From NCBI GenBank assembly GCA_910576955.1, contig CAJTJB010000003.1, positions 110,412 to 174,411 on the forward strand: a DNA stretch of 64,000 nt, written 5' to 3'. The DNA is from an uncultured Alphaproteobacteria bacterium (lineage in GTDB: Bacteria; Pseudomonadota; Alphaproteobacteria; RF32; CAG-239). Every line of letters begins with the position of its first letter. The first letter of the stretch is position 1. The position numbers and the translations under genes were made by a program. Positions 1 through 8,321 of this stretch are shown here, piece by piece. The notes beneath the pieces were generated by a model. That model did no database searches. It was not told the origin of the DNA and worked only from the letters and a program-made list of their open reading frames with translations.

Positions 1-335
1 GCGTATCATCAGACACACGTCGCTATGTTGCCCGTGGCGCTGCCACTGACAGAAGCGCAGTTGGCAAGCGATAGCGAGCCTTACGAAGCAAGTGAGGCTC
101 GGTGGGGGTGACAACAAACCATCCTTTTAAAACCTCCCCTTCCCCGGAGGAAGGGGTAAGGGGGATGGGGACAACATACCATCTAATGAGTCATTGCGAG
201 GCGCGTATCATCAGACACACATCGCTATGTTGCCCATGGCGCTGCCACTGACTGAAGCGCAATTAGGGCGCGCAACAAGCGCACCCTTACGAAGCAAGTG
301 GGGTAAGGGAGAGGGGGACAACATAAAGTAACAAA
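1..335. repeat. Repeat cluster with a duplicated ~100-bp unit and fragments of the structured repeat
   Basis: Positions 1-60 and 204-263 are near-identical direct copies (a unit beginning GCGTATCATCAGACACAC). Each is followed by a fragment of the structured repeat module described at 44083, ending in CTTACGAAGCAAG (46-92 and 248-299). Between them, at 131-180, lies a copy of the G-rich hairpin repeat (CCTCCCC...GGAGG...AAGGGG...GGGGATGGGGACAAC). No protein-coding signal is seen. The short open frames here are shadows of the repeats. Confidence 0.7.
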
Positions 336-339
336 AAAC

Positions 340-559
340 AAAGCCCGCGCGTAGCGGTACATCCCCTCAATCCGCCGCAGCTTAAATCGTTGCCCGTGCC
401 GCTGGCACCCGCAGCCCAAATCGTTGCATGTGCCGCGGGCACTGGCGCTGCCACTTTAGGAGCCTATGTCCTTAAAAACAAAAACGCACAGACCAAAGCC
501 CGTGCGCTTAAAAAATCCTCACTACCCGCACCATAACCGCGGGCAGGCGGGATCAGCCC
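340..559 (+). other. Repeat-interrupted region with a possible remnant of a gene's 3' end
   Basis: From 345 to about 455 there are two GC-rich hairpin repeats (GTGCCGCTGGCAC and GTGCCGCGGGCAC types). From about 455 to the stop at 534-536 one plus-strand frame reads as plausible protein, ending LKNKNAQTKARALKKSSLPAP: a short hydrophobic stretch followed by a lysine-rich tail. It has no start of its own and runs out of the repeat, so it may be the remnant of a gene whose body was lost or displaced by repeats. This is an inference. Confidence 0.25.
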
Positions 560-1687
560 CTAAAATCCGCGGCTGATAAGAGTAAGATAGAGCGAAAATT
601 GCACCGTAAACATGGTGATGAGGTAGATAATCATAACCACGGCATACAAAGACGCATAGCGCAAAATCTTGCCTTTGCAGCAGTCGTCCGTAAATTTCGG
701 TGCGCCGTAGGCATTTTCCGCACGCTCTTCTTCCATAAATCCGGCAGCAATAAATGTCTTAACCAGATAATAAAGGTTGATTAAAAGCAGAATTAAAACG
801 CCAAAGCCTAACAAGCTGGACAGTGCATCGGCGCTTTCTGATGCCGGTTTGTCTGCCGGTAACACAGCGTTGCCGATTAAAGCCAACACAATCAGCCCCA
901 ATGCGGAATAGGTCAACGGACCGAAAAAGCCTTTCCAGCCGCCAACGCCGGTGTCATGCAAACGGCGGACATACAGTGCCAGATACACAAACAGCTCAAT
1001 AATCGAAAAAGTAAAATAAGCATATACTTTAATCGGCGCAACCGCTGCACCACTGATAAGCGCGTTATAGTTGGCATATTCATAAGGAATAATCACCAGC
1101 AGCATCAAGATAAAGTTAACCAGCATAAAAGCCCAAAAATCGCAGCGGCTGGTTCTGGTTTTATAGGTGAAAATGTTTTTATAAGCGTCAAGCCATGCCG
1201 TAAACACAGTCTTAAGCCCGCAAAAACAGCACGAAACAGCGCATTTTTCAGAAGAAGTTTCTTCTTTGAGCGCCATAAATTTTTTGGCTTCGGCTTTCTG
1301 CGCATTTTCTTTCACGGCATCGCGCTTGCTTTTTGTAGAAACGGCTTTTGCGCCTTTTTCAACCGTTTCGATAACGGTGGCGTCTTTAGTTTTTTGAGCT
1401 GCTGCCGGTTTGGCTTTAACAGCTTTCTTTGTTTCGTTTTTCGCCTTAATTTCCATCACGGCGTTAACAACGTCTTTATTTGCCGTAATCGGCGTGTAGT
1501 CAACTTTCGGTGCGGCTTTTTTAGCAGCGCTTTTCTTTGCCGGAGCTTTCGCCGCAGCAGTTGTTTTAACATCAGCCGTTTTCACCGCCGCGGTTTTTCC
1601 CGCAGCCGGCTTAACAGCGGCTTTCTTTGCCTCAACGGGCTCTGAAACTTTTTTTACGTCTTCTTTCGAAGTCTTTTTGGTAACCAT
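560..1687 (-). CDS. DUF805 inner-membrane protein with a long Ala/Lys-rich histone-H1-like N-terminal tail
   Basis: The 375-residue product has two parts. Residues 1 to about 150 are low-complexity and rich in Lys, Ala, Val and Thr, with repeated KxxAAxK-type motifs like bacterial histone-H1-like tails. From about residue 170 the protein matches the DUF805 family: an aromatic TSRCDFWAF segment starts a four-helix membrane domain, followed by the family's characteristic RRLHDTG-GGW motif between helices. The start at 1687 is preceded by an AGAGGAA ribosome-binding site. DUF805 proteins have no established biochemical role. The basic tail is presumably cytoplasmic and could bind nucleic acid or acidic partners, which is inference. 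Confidence 0.8.
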   Translation of the reverse strand: MVTKKTSKEDVKKVSEPVEAKKAAVKPAAGKTAAVKTADVKTTAAAKAPAKKSAAKKAAPKVDYTPITANKDVVNAVMEIKAKNETKKAVKAKPAAAQKTKDATVIETVEKGAKAVSTKSKRDAVKENAQKAEAKKFMALKEETSSEKCAVSCCFCGLKTVFTAWLDAYKNIFTYKTRTSRCDFWAFMLVNFILMLLVIIPYEYANYNALISGAAVAPIKVYAYFTFSIIELFVYLALYVRRLHDTGVGGWKGFFGPLTYSALGLIVLALIGNAVLPADKPASESADALSSLLGFGVLILLLINLYYLVKTFIAAGFMEEERAENAYGAPKFTDDCCKGKILRYASLYAVVMIIYLITMFTVQFSLYLTLISRGF

Positions 1688-1780
1688 AATGTTCCTCTCA
1701 AAAAAATTAATTTAAAACACATAATAATCAAAATTTCTCCGTTTACAACCGCGCCCCGCTTTTAAACCACAGTTTTTTCC

Positions 1781-2365
1781 TTAAAACAACACTTTTGCCG
1801 ATTTAAACTTTTTGCTTTTTTCATCAAAAGTGACACGCAGAACCGAACCGTTTTCAAGCCGCAGCGTTTTTTTAAGGCAGCTCTCGGCAAAAATCCGCAC
1901 CAGCATTCCGTGCGTCACGATAAGCACTTTTTGCCGCCGGTCTTCCAAAAGTTTGGTAACAAACTTCATAAACCGCTGCTGCACTTCGCCGATGCTCTCG
2001 CCCTCCGGATAGCGGATATCATAGCGTTCGAGGTTGTTAAGGTCGTTAAAGGCGGCATAGATATACGGAAATTTGGCGGGCAAATCGGTTTTTTTGACAC
2101 CGGTGGCTTTGCCGAAATCCATCTCGCGCAGGCGTTTGGTATAATGCAGAGGCAAATCAAGCGCGGCGCTGACAATCTCGGCAGTTTTTTTAGCGCGTTT
2201 TAAGTCGCTCGCGTAAACGGTTTCAATTTCTTCATTGGCAAGTTTTTCGCCGGCAAAGCGAGCCTGGTCAATACCTTTGGGGTTAACAGGCGTATCGTTC
2301 CATCCCTGCACGCGTCCCTCAACATTCCACTCGGTTTGCCCGTGCCTCATTAAATATAAAATCAT
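1781..2365 (-). CDS. Histidine phosphatase family protein (phosphoglycerate mutase-like)
   Basis: This 194-residue protein opens with the RHGQTEWN motif (LMRHGQTEW, residues 6-14), which carries the phosphorylated histidine. It also has a conserved Arg-rich DLKRAKKTAE segment, an acidic RLREMDFG motif and the C-terminal IVTHGMLVRIF motif containing the second catalytic histidine. This places it in the histidine phosphatase superfamily, close to cofactor-dependent phosphoglycerate mutase-like and alpha-ribazole phosphatase-like (CobC) proteins. The exact substrate cannot be told from sequence; no cobalamin genes are nearby. It follows the rRNA methyltransferase gene on the same strand with about 100 bp between them. 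No strong ribosome-binding site is visible before the ATG. Confidence 0.85.
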   Translation of the reverse strand: MILYLMRHGQTEWNVEGRVQGWNDTPVNPKGIDQARFAGEKLANEEIETVYASDLKRAKKTAEIVSAALDLPLHYTKRLREMDFGKATGVKKTDLPAKFPYIYAAFNDLNNLERYDIRYPEGESIGEVQQRFMKFVTKLLEDRRQKVLIVTHGMLVRIFAESCLKKTLRLENGSVLRVTFDEKSKKFKSAKVLF

Positions 2366-2461
2366 TGCCGTTTAAACTTTCTTTGTCGTTTTTATTGCCT
2401 TTGTTTGCTAAAATATTAACTTTTCTCCCTAAAATCAAGCATAAAAGCAAAAATAACCACA

Positions 2462-3685
2462 TCATTCTTGAGCTTTTTGCAAGGCACAGAAAAAGAATCC
2501 GTCCGTTTTGGTGTTAAGCGGCGAAAATTTGAGCCATTTGTCGCTGTCAAACGGGTAGAAATCCATCTCGAGCGTGTCTTTCCACAGGTCGCGATGATTA
2601 AGCGGCGCAAATTCCGGATGTTTGGCAAGAAAAGCCTCAATCTGGCGCTCGTTTTCTTCGGCAAAAACCGAGCAGGTGATATAAATGAGCCGCCCGCCGG
2701 CTTTGGTATGTGCCGCGCCGTTTTCCAAAATCTCGGCTTGGGTTTGGCAAATATGCGCGAGCTTCTCGGGAGTTAAGCGAAATTTGGCATCCGGCGAGCG
2801 CCGCCATGTGCCGCTGCCCGAGCAGGGCGCATCAATAATAAAGCGCGTATAGTCGGTGTCCGTCACGTCTTTGATGATTTTAATATTGAGAATGTCCAAC
2901 CGCTCCGCACGCTTTTTAATGCGCGAGAGGCGCTCTTGGCTGATGTCATGCGCCCAAATAACGCCGTCATTGTTCATTAACGCGCCGATAGCCAGAGATT
3001 TGCCGCCCGCTCCCGCGCAATAGTCAATCGTCTTATGGTGCGGTTTAACGCGGCAAAGCAACGAGATAAGCTGTGACGCCTCATCCATCACTTCAATTTC
3101 GCCGTCTTGGTAGGTCATGCAGTTATTGAGGTTTACCCTGTCTTCCGAGCGCAGCCCGATGGGCGAAAACGGCGTCGGTGCAAAAAACAGCCCTTCCTTT
3201 TTCAGCCGGTCGCGGGCTTTCTCGCGTGAGGTCAGGTTTGCGCGCACATCAACCGGCGCAGTGGTGTTCAACGCCTCTAAAAGCCGCTTGTTTTCAAACT
3301 TATCTAACAGCCAACGCGGGCATTCGTAAATTGCCTCATCGCTCCAATTTTCATAGGCTGCCGCTTGGCTCAAAGCCGCCTTTTCTTCTTTTAAGAGCGG
3401 GGCAGGGGCATATTCTTCGCCGTTAAACAAAAGTTCAAGGTCGGCAGCTGCAAAACACATCGCCGCCAGCAGCCGCGGCGTTGCAGCTCCACCCAGTGCC
3501 TCGGTATAGCTTATCCGGTTGCGGATAATTTTCCAGACGCTGTCGGCAATCTGCCGCCGGTCTTTAGAGCCGATATAACGGCGTTCCTTAAAGTATTTGT
3601 CCAAAATCACGTCTGCGGGCTGCGCGTCTTTCAACACTTCGCCCAAAACCTCGATTATTGCCTCAACACGGCTTGCTTCTTTCAT
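2462..3685 (-). CDS. rsmB: RsmB-type 16S rRNA (cytosine-5) methyltransferase, NOL1/NOP2/Sun family
   Basis: The 407-residue protein has an N-terminal NusB/RsmB-like helical region (residues 1 to about 130, including RRYIGSKDRRQIADSVWK) and a C-terminal SAM-dependent methyltransferase domain. Visible motifs are the SAM-binding DYCAGAGGKSLAIG, the catalytic-loop DAPCSGSGTWRRSPD (Pro-Cys motif IV) and the TCSVFAEENE motif holding the nucleophilic cysteine. In this family the enzyme methylates a cytosine in 16S rRNA. A GAGG ribosome-binding site lies close upstream of the ATG at 3685. The closest functional assignment is RsmB, although paralogs such as RsmF share the same motifs. Confidence 0.85.
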   Translation of the reverse strand: MKEASRVEAIIEVLGEVLKDAQPADVILDKYFKERRYIGSKDRRQIADSVWKIIRNRISYTEALGGAATPRLLAAMCFAAADLELLFNGEEYAPAPLLKEEKAALSQAAAYENWSDEAIYECPRWLLDKFENKRLLEALNTTAPVDVRANLTSREKARDRLKKEGLFFAPTPFSPIGLRSEDRVNLNNCMTYQDGEIEVMDEASQLISLLCRVKPHHKTIDYCAGAGGKSLAIGALMNNDGVIWAHDISQERLSRIKKRAERLDILNIKIIKDVTDTDYTRFIIDAPCSGSGTWRRSPDAKFRLTPEKLAHICQTQAEILENGAAHTKAGGRLIYITCSVFAEENERQIEAFLAKHPEFAPLNHRDLWKDTLEMDFYPFDSDKWLKFSPLNTKTDGFFFCALQKAQE

Positions 3686-3788
3686 TTTTCCTCACCGGAT
3701 AACGTTTATTCAGCATTGTTTATACCGCATTTTTCACACATTTCAAGCCTTGTTTGCAATTTTGCCCCCAAGCTGAAGCATTTTTTTG

Positions 3789-3817
3789 TTGCCAAAAAAC
3801 GAAAAGTATGCTATATA
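3789..3817 (+). promoter_or_regulatory. Promoter for ackA
   Basis: TTGCCA at 3789-3794 and TATATA at 3812-3817 are separated by 17 bp, about 35 bp before the acetate kinase start. This is a pattern match only. Confidence 0.5.
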
Positions 3818-3850
3818 CCCGCCTGATGTTAATTTTAGAAAGCATAATAA

Positions 3851-5065
3851 ATGGAAAAAATTCTGGTTTTGAACTCCGGCTCAACTTCTGTTAAATTCCA
3901 ACTTTTTGAAATGGAAAAAGGCAATTATCAGGTCATAGCCAAAGGAATGGTGGACCGTATCGGGCTTGCCGGGTCGAAAATCATCTTAACAATCAACGGT
4001 GGCAATACGATTTCATCTGAAAAGCCGATAAACAGCCACAAAGAGGCGATAAAAGCGATTTTGGATTATCTGTTGGAGGGCTGCCTGAAAAATATTTCCG
4101 AATTAGCCGCCGTCGGGCACAGAATGGGCGTAGGCGCCGAATATTTTGACAAGTCGGTGGTGATAGACGAGAGCGTTATGGCAAAGATTTATGAAACACT
4201 GCCGCTTATTCCGCTGCATGGTCCTGCGCTGATACACGGCGTGGACGCCATCACCGAGCTGCTGCCGGATGTTTTGCAGGTGGCAACGTTTGATACGGCT
4301 TTCCATCAGAGTATGGATAAAGCCGCTTATTTATATGCCATCCCGCAGGAATATTATGCCAAAGAGGGCGTGCGCCGTTTCGGCTATCACGGCACATCGC
4401 ACCATTACGCCGCGCGCAAAGCCGCGAAGATATTGGGTAAAAAAGGCAAATTTATCTGCTGCCATTTGGGCGGCGGTGCGTCGGTAACGGCGATTAAAGA
4501 CGGCAAGAGTGTTGATACGACAATGGGATACACGCCCTCTGCCGGTATTATGATGATGACCCGCTCGGGCGACATAGACCCGTATATCCCGCTGCATATT
4601 ATGAAAACGCAGGGCAAAACGGCAGATGAAGTTAATAAAATAATCAATAAAGAAAGCGGCTTTTTCGGGCTCACCGAGGGGCATTCCGATATGCGCGACA
4701 TTATCGAACAAGCGGAAAAGGGCGATGAAAAATGCGCATTTGCGATTGAAGCGTTTGTCTATAATCTCGTCAAGACCATCGGTGCGTATGTCGCGGTTTT
4801 GGGCGGTGTCGACGCCTTGATATTTACCGCGGGCATTGGTGAAAATGCGCCGCTTATCCGCCGGAAAATCTGTGAAAAACTGGCGTATCTGGGGCTAGAG
4901 TTGGATGACGCCGCGAATAACACCCGCCCCGCGCCGCAGTTTATCAGCAGCGATTCGAGCAAGGTAAAAGTTTTGGTTATTCCTGCCAACGAGGAGCTGA
5001 TGATAGCGGTTGAAACGTTTGAACTGCTTGAAGAGTTGGCCGAAAGCGAGCCGATGGCGGTATAA
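3851..5065 (+). CDS. ackA: Acetate kinase
   Basis: At 404 residues this is the normal length for AckA, which makes ATP from acetyl phosphate (or the reverse) in the cytoplasm. The start motif LVLNSGSTSVKFQLF, the HGPALIHG segment, the RRFGYHGTSHHY catalytic region, the phosphate-binding HLGGGASVTAI loop, TTMGYTPSAG and the C-terminal FTAGIGENAPLIR are all intact. No phosphotransacetylase gene (pta) lies beside it; in many bacteria ackA and pta form an operon. Instead a P-loop kinase gene follows after 20 bp and is probably cotranscribed. A recognisable promoter lies at 3789-3817. Confidence 0.97.
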   Translation: MEKILVLNSGSTSVKFQLFEMEKGNYQVIAKGMVDRIGLAGSKIILTINGGNTISSEKPINSHKEAIKAILDYLLEGCLKNISELAAVGHRMGVGAEYFDKSVVIDESVMAKIYETLPLIPLHGPALIHGVDAITELLPDVLQVATFDTAFHQSMDKAAYLYAIPQEYYAKEGVRRFGYHGTSHHYAARKAAKILGKKGKFICCHLGGGASVTAIKDGKSVDTTMGYTPSAGIMMMTRSGDIDPYIPLHIMKTQGKTADEVNKIINKESGFFGLTEGHSDMRDIIEQAEKGDEKCAFAIEAFVYNLVKTIGAYVAVLGGVDALIFTAGIGENAPLIRRKICEKLAYLGLELDDAANNTRPAPQFISSDSSKVKVLVIPANEELMIAVETFELLEELAESEPMAV

Positions 5066-5085
5066 CCGGCAAAAGGACGGAAACA

Positions 5086-5727
5086 ATGTTGAAAATTTTA
5101 ATGCCGTCATTAAAAGAGCTTGTCACCGGAGAATATGCAAGCGTCCGGTCAGAGGAAAGCGAACGGCTGATAAGCGAGAGCTTAAAAGGGCTTACATCTT
5201 CGCCTGCGCCGGAACTGCTGCAAATTTCGGGTATTCCCGGTGCCGGCAAGAGCACGTTTTGCGCCGCGCACCAAAAAAAGAATTATCTGTTTTTGAGTTT
5301 TGACCGCATAATGACCGCGCTCAAGGGCTATCAGCAGGAGCTGAAACAAAATGGCAGCGTAGCCGCATTTCAAAAATATGAAATGCCGGCGCGCATTATC
5401 GGCTATGAGCTGTTGCGGCGCGCGTTGAATAAAAAAGTCAATATTATGTTTGAGCATAGCGGCACGAACAAAGCGCATCTCGAGTTGTTTCGCAACATCA
5501 GCCGGCAGGGCTACAAAACTTCGGTCGATTTTATCGTCTGCGACACGGCAACCGCTATAAAACGCTCGCAAATCCGTGCCGAACAAACCCAGCGCTATGT
5601 TCCGGAATCGCTGATTTTGGAACGCGCTGCCAAGCTGAAAGAATATATGGACGCATACAAAAAAGAAACCGCGCATATCGCGTTGTTTGACGGTGGAAAT
5701 AATTTCCGTCCGTTAAATAAAATTTAA
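5086..5727 (+). CDS. P-loop kinase of the zeta-toxin/AAA type
   Basis: The 213-residue protein has a Walker A motif GIPGAGKST near residue 48, then a LSFDRIMTALKGY segment resembling the substrate-binding Asp/Arg region of zeta-toxin and related small-molecule or nucleic-acid kinases, and a MFEHSGTNKAHLELF strand equivalent to the family's second motif. A basic RSQIRAEQTQRYVPE stretch could form the lid. The gene starts 20 bp after ackA with an AAGGACGG ribosome-binding site, so the two are likely cotranscribed. No antitoxin-like small gene precedes it, so a stand-alone kinase role is as likely as a toxin role. Confidence 0.6.
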   Translation: MLKILMPSLKELVTGEYASVRSEESERLISESLKGLTSSPAPELLQISGIPGAGKSTFCAAHQKKNYLFLSFDRIMTALKGYQQELKQNGSVAAFQKYEMPARIIGYELLRRALNKKVNIMFEHSGTNKAHLELFRNISRQGYKTSVDFIVCDTATAIKRSQIRAEQTQRYVPESLILERAAKLKEYMDAYKKETAHIALFDGGNNFRPLNKI

Positions 5728-5782
5728 GAAACCGCGTGCTAAAAAAGCACTGTTGAAAACATATTTTTATAGGGTTTTTGCC

Positions 5783-6733
5783 ATGAAAAAATTAGTCTTA
5801 TTGCTCACCTGTTCCGTTTTTGCCGTTTCTGCCGCCAAAGCAATGGATGCCGCCGGCCACTTAAACGCGGTAAAAGATATTTTCTCGAAAGAATTTCAAA
5901 AGATAGACCTTAACGGTGACGGTGCAATCAGTGCCGATGAATATATGCTCTATCAGTTGGAAACGTTGCAAAATTCTTTGAATGCGGAAACGCAAAAAGT
6001 TGAGGCGGAAGCAACGGCTATGAAACAAGAACCGTCCGCCGCCGCTGAAACGCCACAGGACGAAGCTCCCAAAGCAGAAGAGCCGCGCGAGTTGAATCGG
6101 GCAATGAGCGACACAACGGCAACGCTGGAGGAAATGGCAAACTTCAGCCTTGATACGGCTGAAAACACCGCTGCCGAGCCGGATACGGAAGACGAAGAGT
6201 GGTATTTAAAGCCCGAAAAGCTGACGATGGAAGATGTGATGCCCGAGGATGAAAATGCCGTTGAGGAAGTTCCCGAGATTGACCTGACCATCAGCGAAGA
6301 CGAAAGCTTGAAAAATATACTTGCCGATATGGCAAAAGACGAGGCAGCGCCGGAAACGCCGTCGGAAGAAGAAAAAACCGCCGCGGATGCAGAAAAAGAA
6401 AATAAGCAGCTGCAGTTTATGTTGGACACGATTCGGAAAACCCTGCCCAAAAAGATTGACAACATCACTACCTGGACTGCGATTAACTATCGTGATAACG
6501 AGATAGACTATGTTTATAAGGCAGATGTGGATATGAACAAATTTTCCACCGCAGAAAAAGCTGCCTTGAAAGGAAATATTGAAAAGGTAGCCTGCGCGCA
6601 GGCTTATACGGAAATGTGCCCGACCATCAAACCGATGTTTATCGACAAGGGCGTTAATATGAAAATCCGCTATTATGACAAAGCCGATATAGAAATCAGC
6701 GATTGCACGTTCAATAACGACACCTGCAAATAA
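5783..6733 (+). CDS. Exported acidic protein with one EF-hand
   Basis: I place the start at the ATG at 5783, because it opens a clear signal peptide (KKLVLLLTCSVFAVSAAKA, cleavage after Ala20); the longer frame from 5753 adds an unlikely leader. Residues 42-53 form a canonical EF-hand loop, D-x-N-x-D-x-A-I-x-x-x-E, that would bind calcium. The middle of the protein is long and very acidic (many Glu, Asp, Ala). The C-terminal ~100 residues look globular and contain four cysteines that could form disulfides. Family and function are unknown. A strong terminator follows. Confidence 0.7.
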   Translation: MKKLVLLLTCSVFAVSAAKAMDAAGHLNAVKDIFSKEFQKIDLNGDGAISADEYMLYQLETLQNSLNAETQKVEAEATAMKQEPSAAAETPQDEAPKAEEPRELNRAMSDTTATLEEMANFSLDTAENTAAEPDTEDEEWYLKPEKLTMEDVMPEDENAVEEVPEIDLTISEDESLKNILADMAKDEAAPETPSEEEKTAADAEKENKQLQFMLDTIRKTLPKKIDNITTWTAINYRDNEIDYVYKADVDMNKFSTAEKAALKGNIEKVACAQAYTEMCPTIKPMFIDKGVNMKIRYYDKADIEISDCTFNNDTCK

Positions 6734-6738
6734 GACTT

Positions 6739-6770
6739 AAAAAAGCTCCGTTACCGGGGCTTTTTATTTT
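6739..6770 (+). terminator. Rho-independent terminator after the EF-hand gene
   Basis: A hairpin of AAAAAGCTCCG and CGGGGCTTTTT around a TTAC loop is followed by a T-rich run just after the stop codon at 6731-6733. Confidence 0.85.
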
Positions 6771-6819
6771 AATGTTTCATCCTTTTTTATACCTCATCGC
6801 GAGAGCATTGTTTTATGAG

Positions 6820-7055
6820 GCATTGCGAGGGCATTGGCCTGTGGCAATCTCAATCGGCATAAAAAACACCCCATCCCCTAACCCCTTCCTCCCAGGGAAG
6901 GGGAAAACATTGCGCCGCTGGCACCCGCGCGTAGCGGTACATCCCCTCAATCCGCCGCAGCTAAAGTATTGCCCGTGGCGCTGCCACCCGCGCGTAGCGG
7001 TACATCCTCTCAATCCGCCGCAGCTAAAGTATTGCCCGTGCCGCTGGCACTGCCA
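6820..7055. repeat. G-rich hairpin repeat plus a 63-bp tandem duplication abutting umuC
   Basis: A G-rich hairpin repeat in reverse orientation lies at about 6869-6909. It is followed by two tandem copies of a 63-bp unit (from 6922 and from 6985; unit starts CACCCGCGCGTAGCGGTACA) that contains the GTGGC-GCT-GCCAC or GTGCC-GCT-GGCAC hairpin. The second copy overlaps the 3' end of the umuC gene and supplies its stop codon. Confidence 0.8.
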
Positions 7056-8182
7056 CCGAAATGAAGTTCAGGCAGGAGGTCAAGAACTTTGCCGAGGCGC
7101 TCGTCGCTTTGTTGCGGGGCGGAAAATAAATCCCCTTGGAGCGTATCTCCGTAGATAAGCCCCGAAAGCGTAATTCCGACACTCCGCCAGATAATCGCCG
7201 GCGAATACATTGTTTGCAAGAGAGCCAGAGCAGGGGGCGTGATTTCCAGTTCCTGATTGCTTGCAAAAGGGAGCTTTTTCTTTTCGGTAATAACCCGAAA
7301 ATCTTTTGTGCGCAGCATAACCTCAATGTTTGCCGCTCTGGCGCCAACATTGCGGGCTCTGTGGCAGGCGGCGTGAATATGCCCCAAAAGAGCAGTCTGC
7401 AAAACCGTCAAGTCGCTGCTGAAAGCCTTGAGCGCCGCCGTTTGCTGAATGGATTGCGGCGGCTTGCCGACCGGATCGACTTTATAGAGCGAAACGCCTG
7501 AAAGCTCGGCTTTCAAATCCGTTCCGTGCGCGCCGAATTGCGCCTTAATCCAGTGGTCGGGGCGAGAGATAAAATCAAGCGCGGTAAAAACGCAGCCGTC
7601 GCGCATCTTGACAAGCAGGCGCTTTCCGACCCCGGACACGTCTTCAATTTTTGTCTGGGAAAGGATTTTCCGCCGCTCCGCCGAGCCGATGGCAAATATG
7701 CCGCCGCAGTTTTTCGCCTTGTCGCTGGCAAGTTTGGCGAGCGTTTTGGTGGTGGAAAGCCCGATAGAAACCGGAATGTGCAGCTTATCCCATACCGCAT
7801 TGCGAATCATCGACGCCGTCTTGAAGTAATTTTGCTTATATAAAAGTTTCGTTCCGGTCAAATCCAAATACGCCTCGTCCACCGAGCAGACTTCCACATC
7901 CGGCGTGAATGATTTAAACATCGCCATCACCTTTTCCGACGTGGCGCGGTAAAGGTCGTGATTGGCGCGCACATAGAGAATGTCCGGCAGCCGCGGGCGT
8001 GCCATAAAATAGGGCTCTCCCATCTTCAGCCCCAGCGCTTTTGCCTCTTTGGAGCGGGAAACGACGCAGCCGTCATTGTTGGAAAGCACCGCCACCGGAA
8101 TTCCCTCCAGCCTGCGATTAAACGCCCGCTCGGCAGAAACGAAAAAACAGTCGCAGTCAGCCAATGCAATGTAATGTTTCAT
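7010..8182 (-). CDS. umuC: Y-family error-prone DNA polymerase, UmuC-like
   Basis: The product is about 390 residues. It starts HYIALADCDCFFVSAERAF, carrying the catalytic Asp motif of Y-family polymerases, then VLSNNDGCVVSRSKEAK and EVCSVDEAYLDLTG with the second catalytic acidic pair; helix-hairpin-helix and little-finger regions follow. A QGDLF peptide near the C-terminus fits the sliding-clamp-binding consensus. I chose the ATG at 8182 because AAGGAG lies about 10 nt upstream. A LexA-type box lies upstream, so it is probably SOS-induced for lesion bypass. The last ~15 codons and the stop are encoded by the repeat at 6985-7055, so the native C-terminus may have been lost. No umuD is nearby. 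Confidence 0.92.
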   Translation of the reverse strand: MKHYIALADCDCFFVSAERAFNRRLEGIPVAVLSNNDGCVVSRSKEAKALGLKMGEPYFMARPRLPDILYVRANHDLYRATSEKVMAMFKSFTPDVEVCSVDEAYLDLTGTKLLYKQNYFKTASMIRNAVWDKLHIPVSIGLSTTKTLAKLASDKAKNCGGIFAIGSAERRKILSQTKIEDVSGVGKRLLVKMRDGCVFTALDFISRPDHWIKAQFGAHGTDLKAELSGVSLYKVDPVGKPPQSIQQTAALKAFSSDLTVLQTALLGHIHAACHRARNVGARAANIEVMLRTKDFRVITEKKKLPFASNQELEITPPALALLQTMYSPAIIWRSVGITLSGLIYGDTLQGDLFSAPQQSDERLGKVLDLLPELHFGGSASGTGNTLAAAD

Positions 8183-8245
8183 CTTCAAAAACTCCTTTTT
8201 ATAAGCGGAGCGTAACACCGCTTAAAAGCATTTGTCAATATAAAT

Positions 8246-8260
8246 GTTCGTACTATGTTC
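8246..8260 (-). promoter_or_regulatory. LexA (SOS) box upstream of umuC
   Basis: The sequence GTTC-N7-GTTC (8246-8249 and 8257-8260) exactly matches the known alphaproteobacterial LexA recognition pattern. It lies 64 bp upstream of the umuC start. A possible TTGACA -35 element (reverse complement of 8233-8238) lies just downstream of the box, so LexA binding would obstruct the promoter. Confidence 0.75.
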
Positions 8261-8273
8261 TAATTATCTATAT

Positions 8274-8305
8274 AAAAAAACGCCCCGCAAAGGAGCGCTT
8301 TTTTT
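8274..8305 (-). terminator. Terminator for the gene at 8322-9224
   Basis: On the minus strand, GCTCC-TTTGC-GGGGC is extended by further C-G, G-U and A-T pairs and ends in seven T residues. Confidence 0.75.
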
Positions 8306-8321
8306 GACATCAGACTGAAAA

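Noticed and set aside
5086..5727. Zeta toxin of a toxin-antitoxin system
   Set aside because: No small antitoxin gene lies next to it and the gene is linked to ackA; kept as a zeta-like kinase without a toxin claim.
5753..5782. Longer N-terminus of the EF-hand protein
   Set aside because: The extra ten residues would precede and spoil a clear signal peptide; the ATG at 5783 is preferred.
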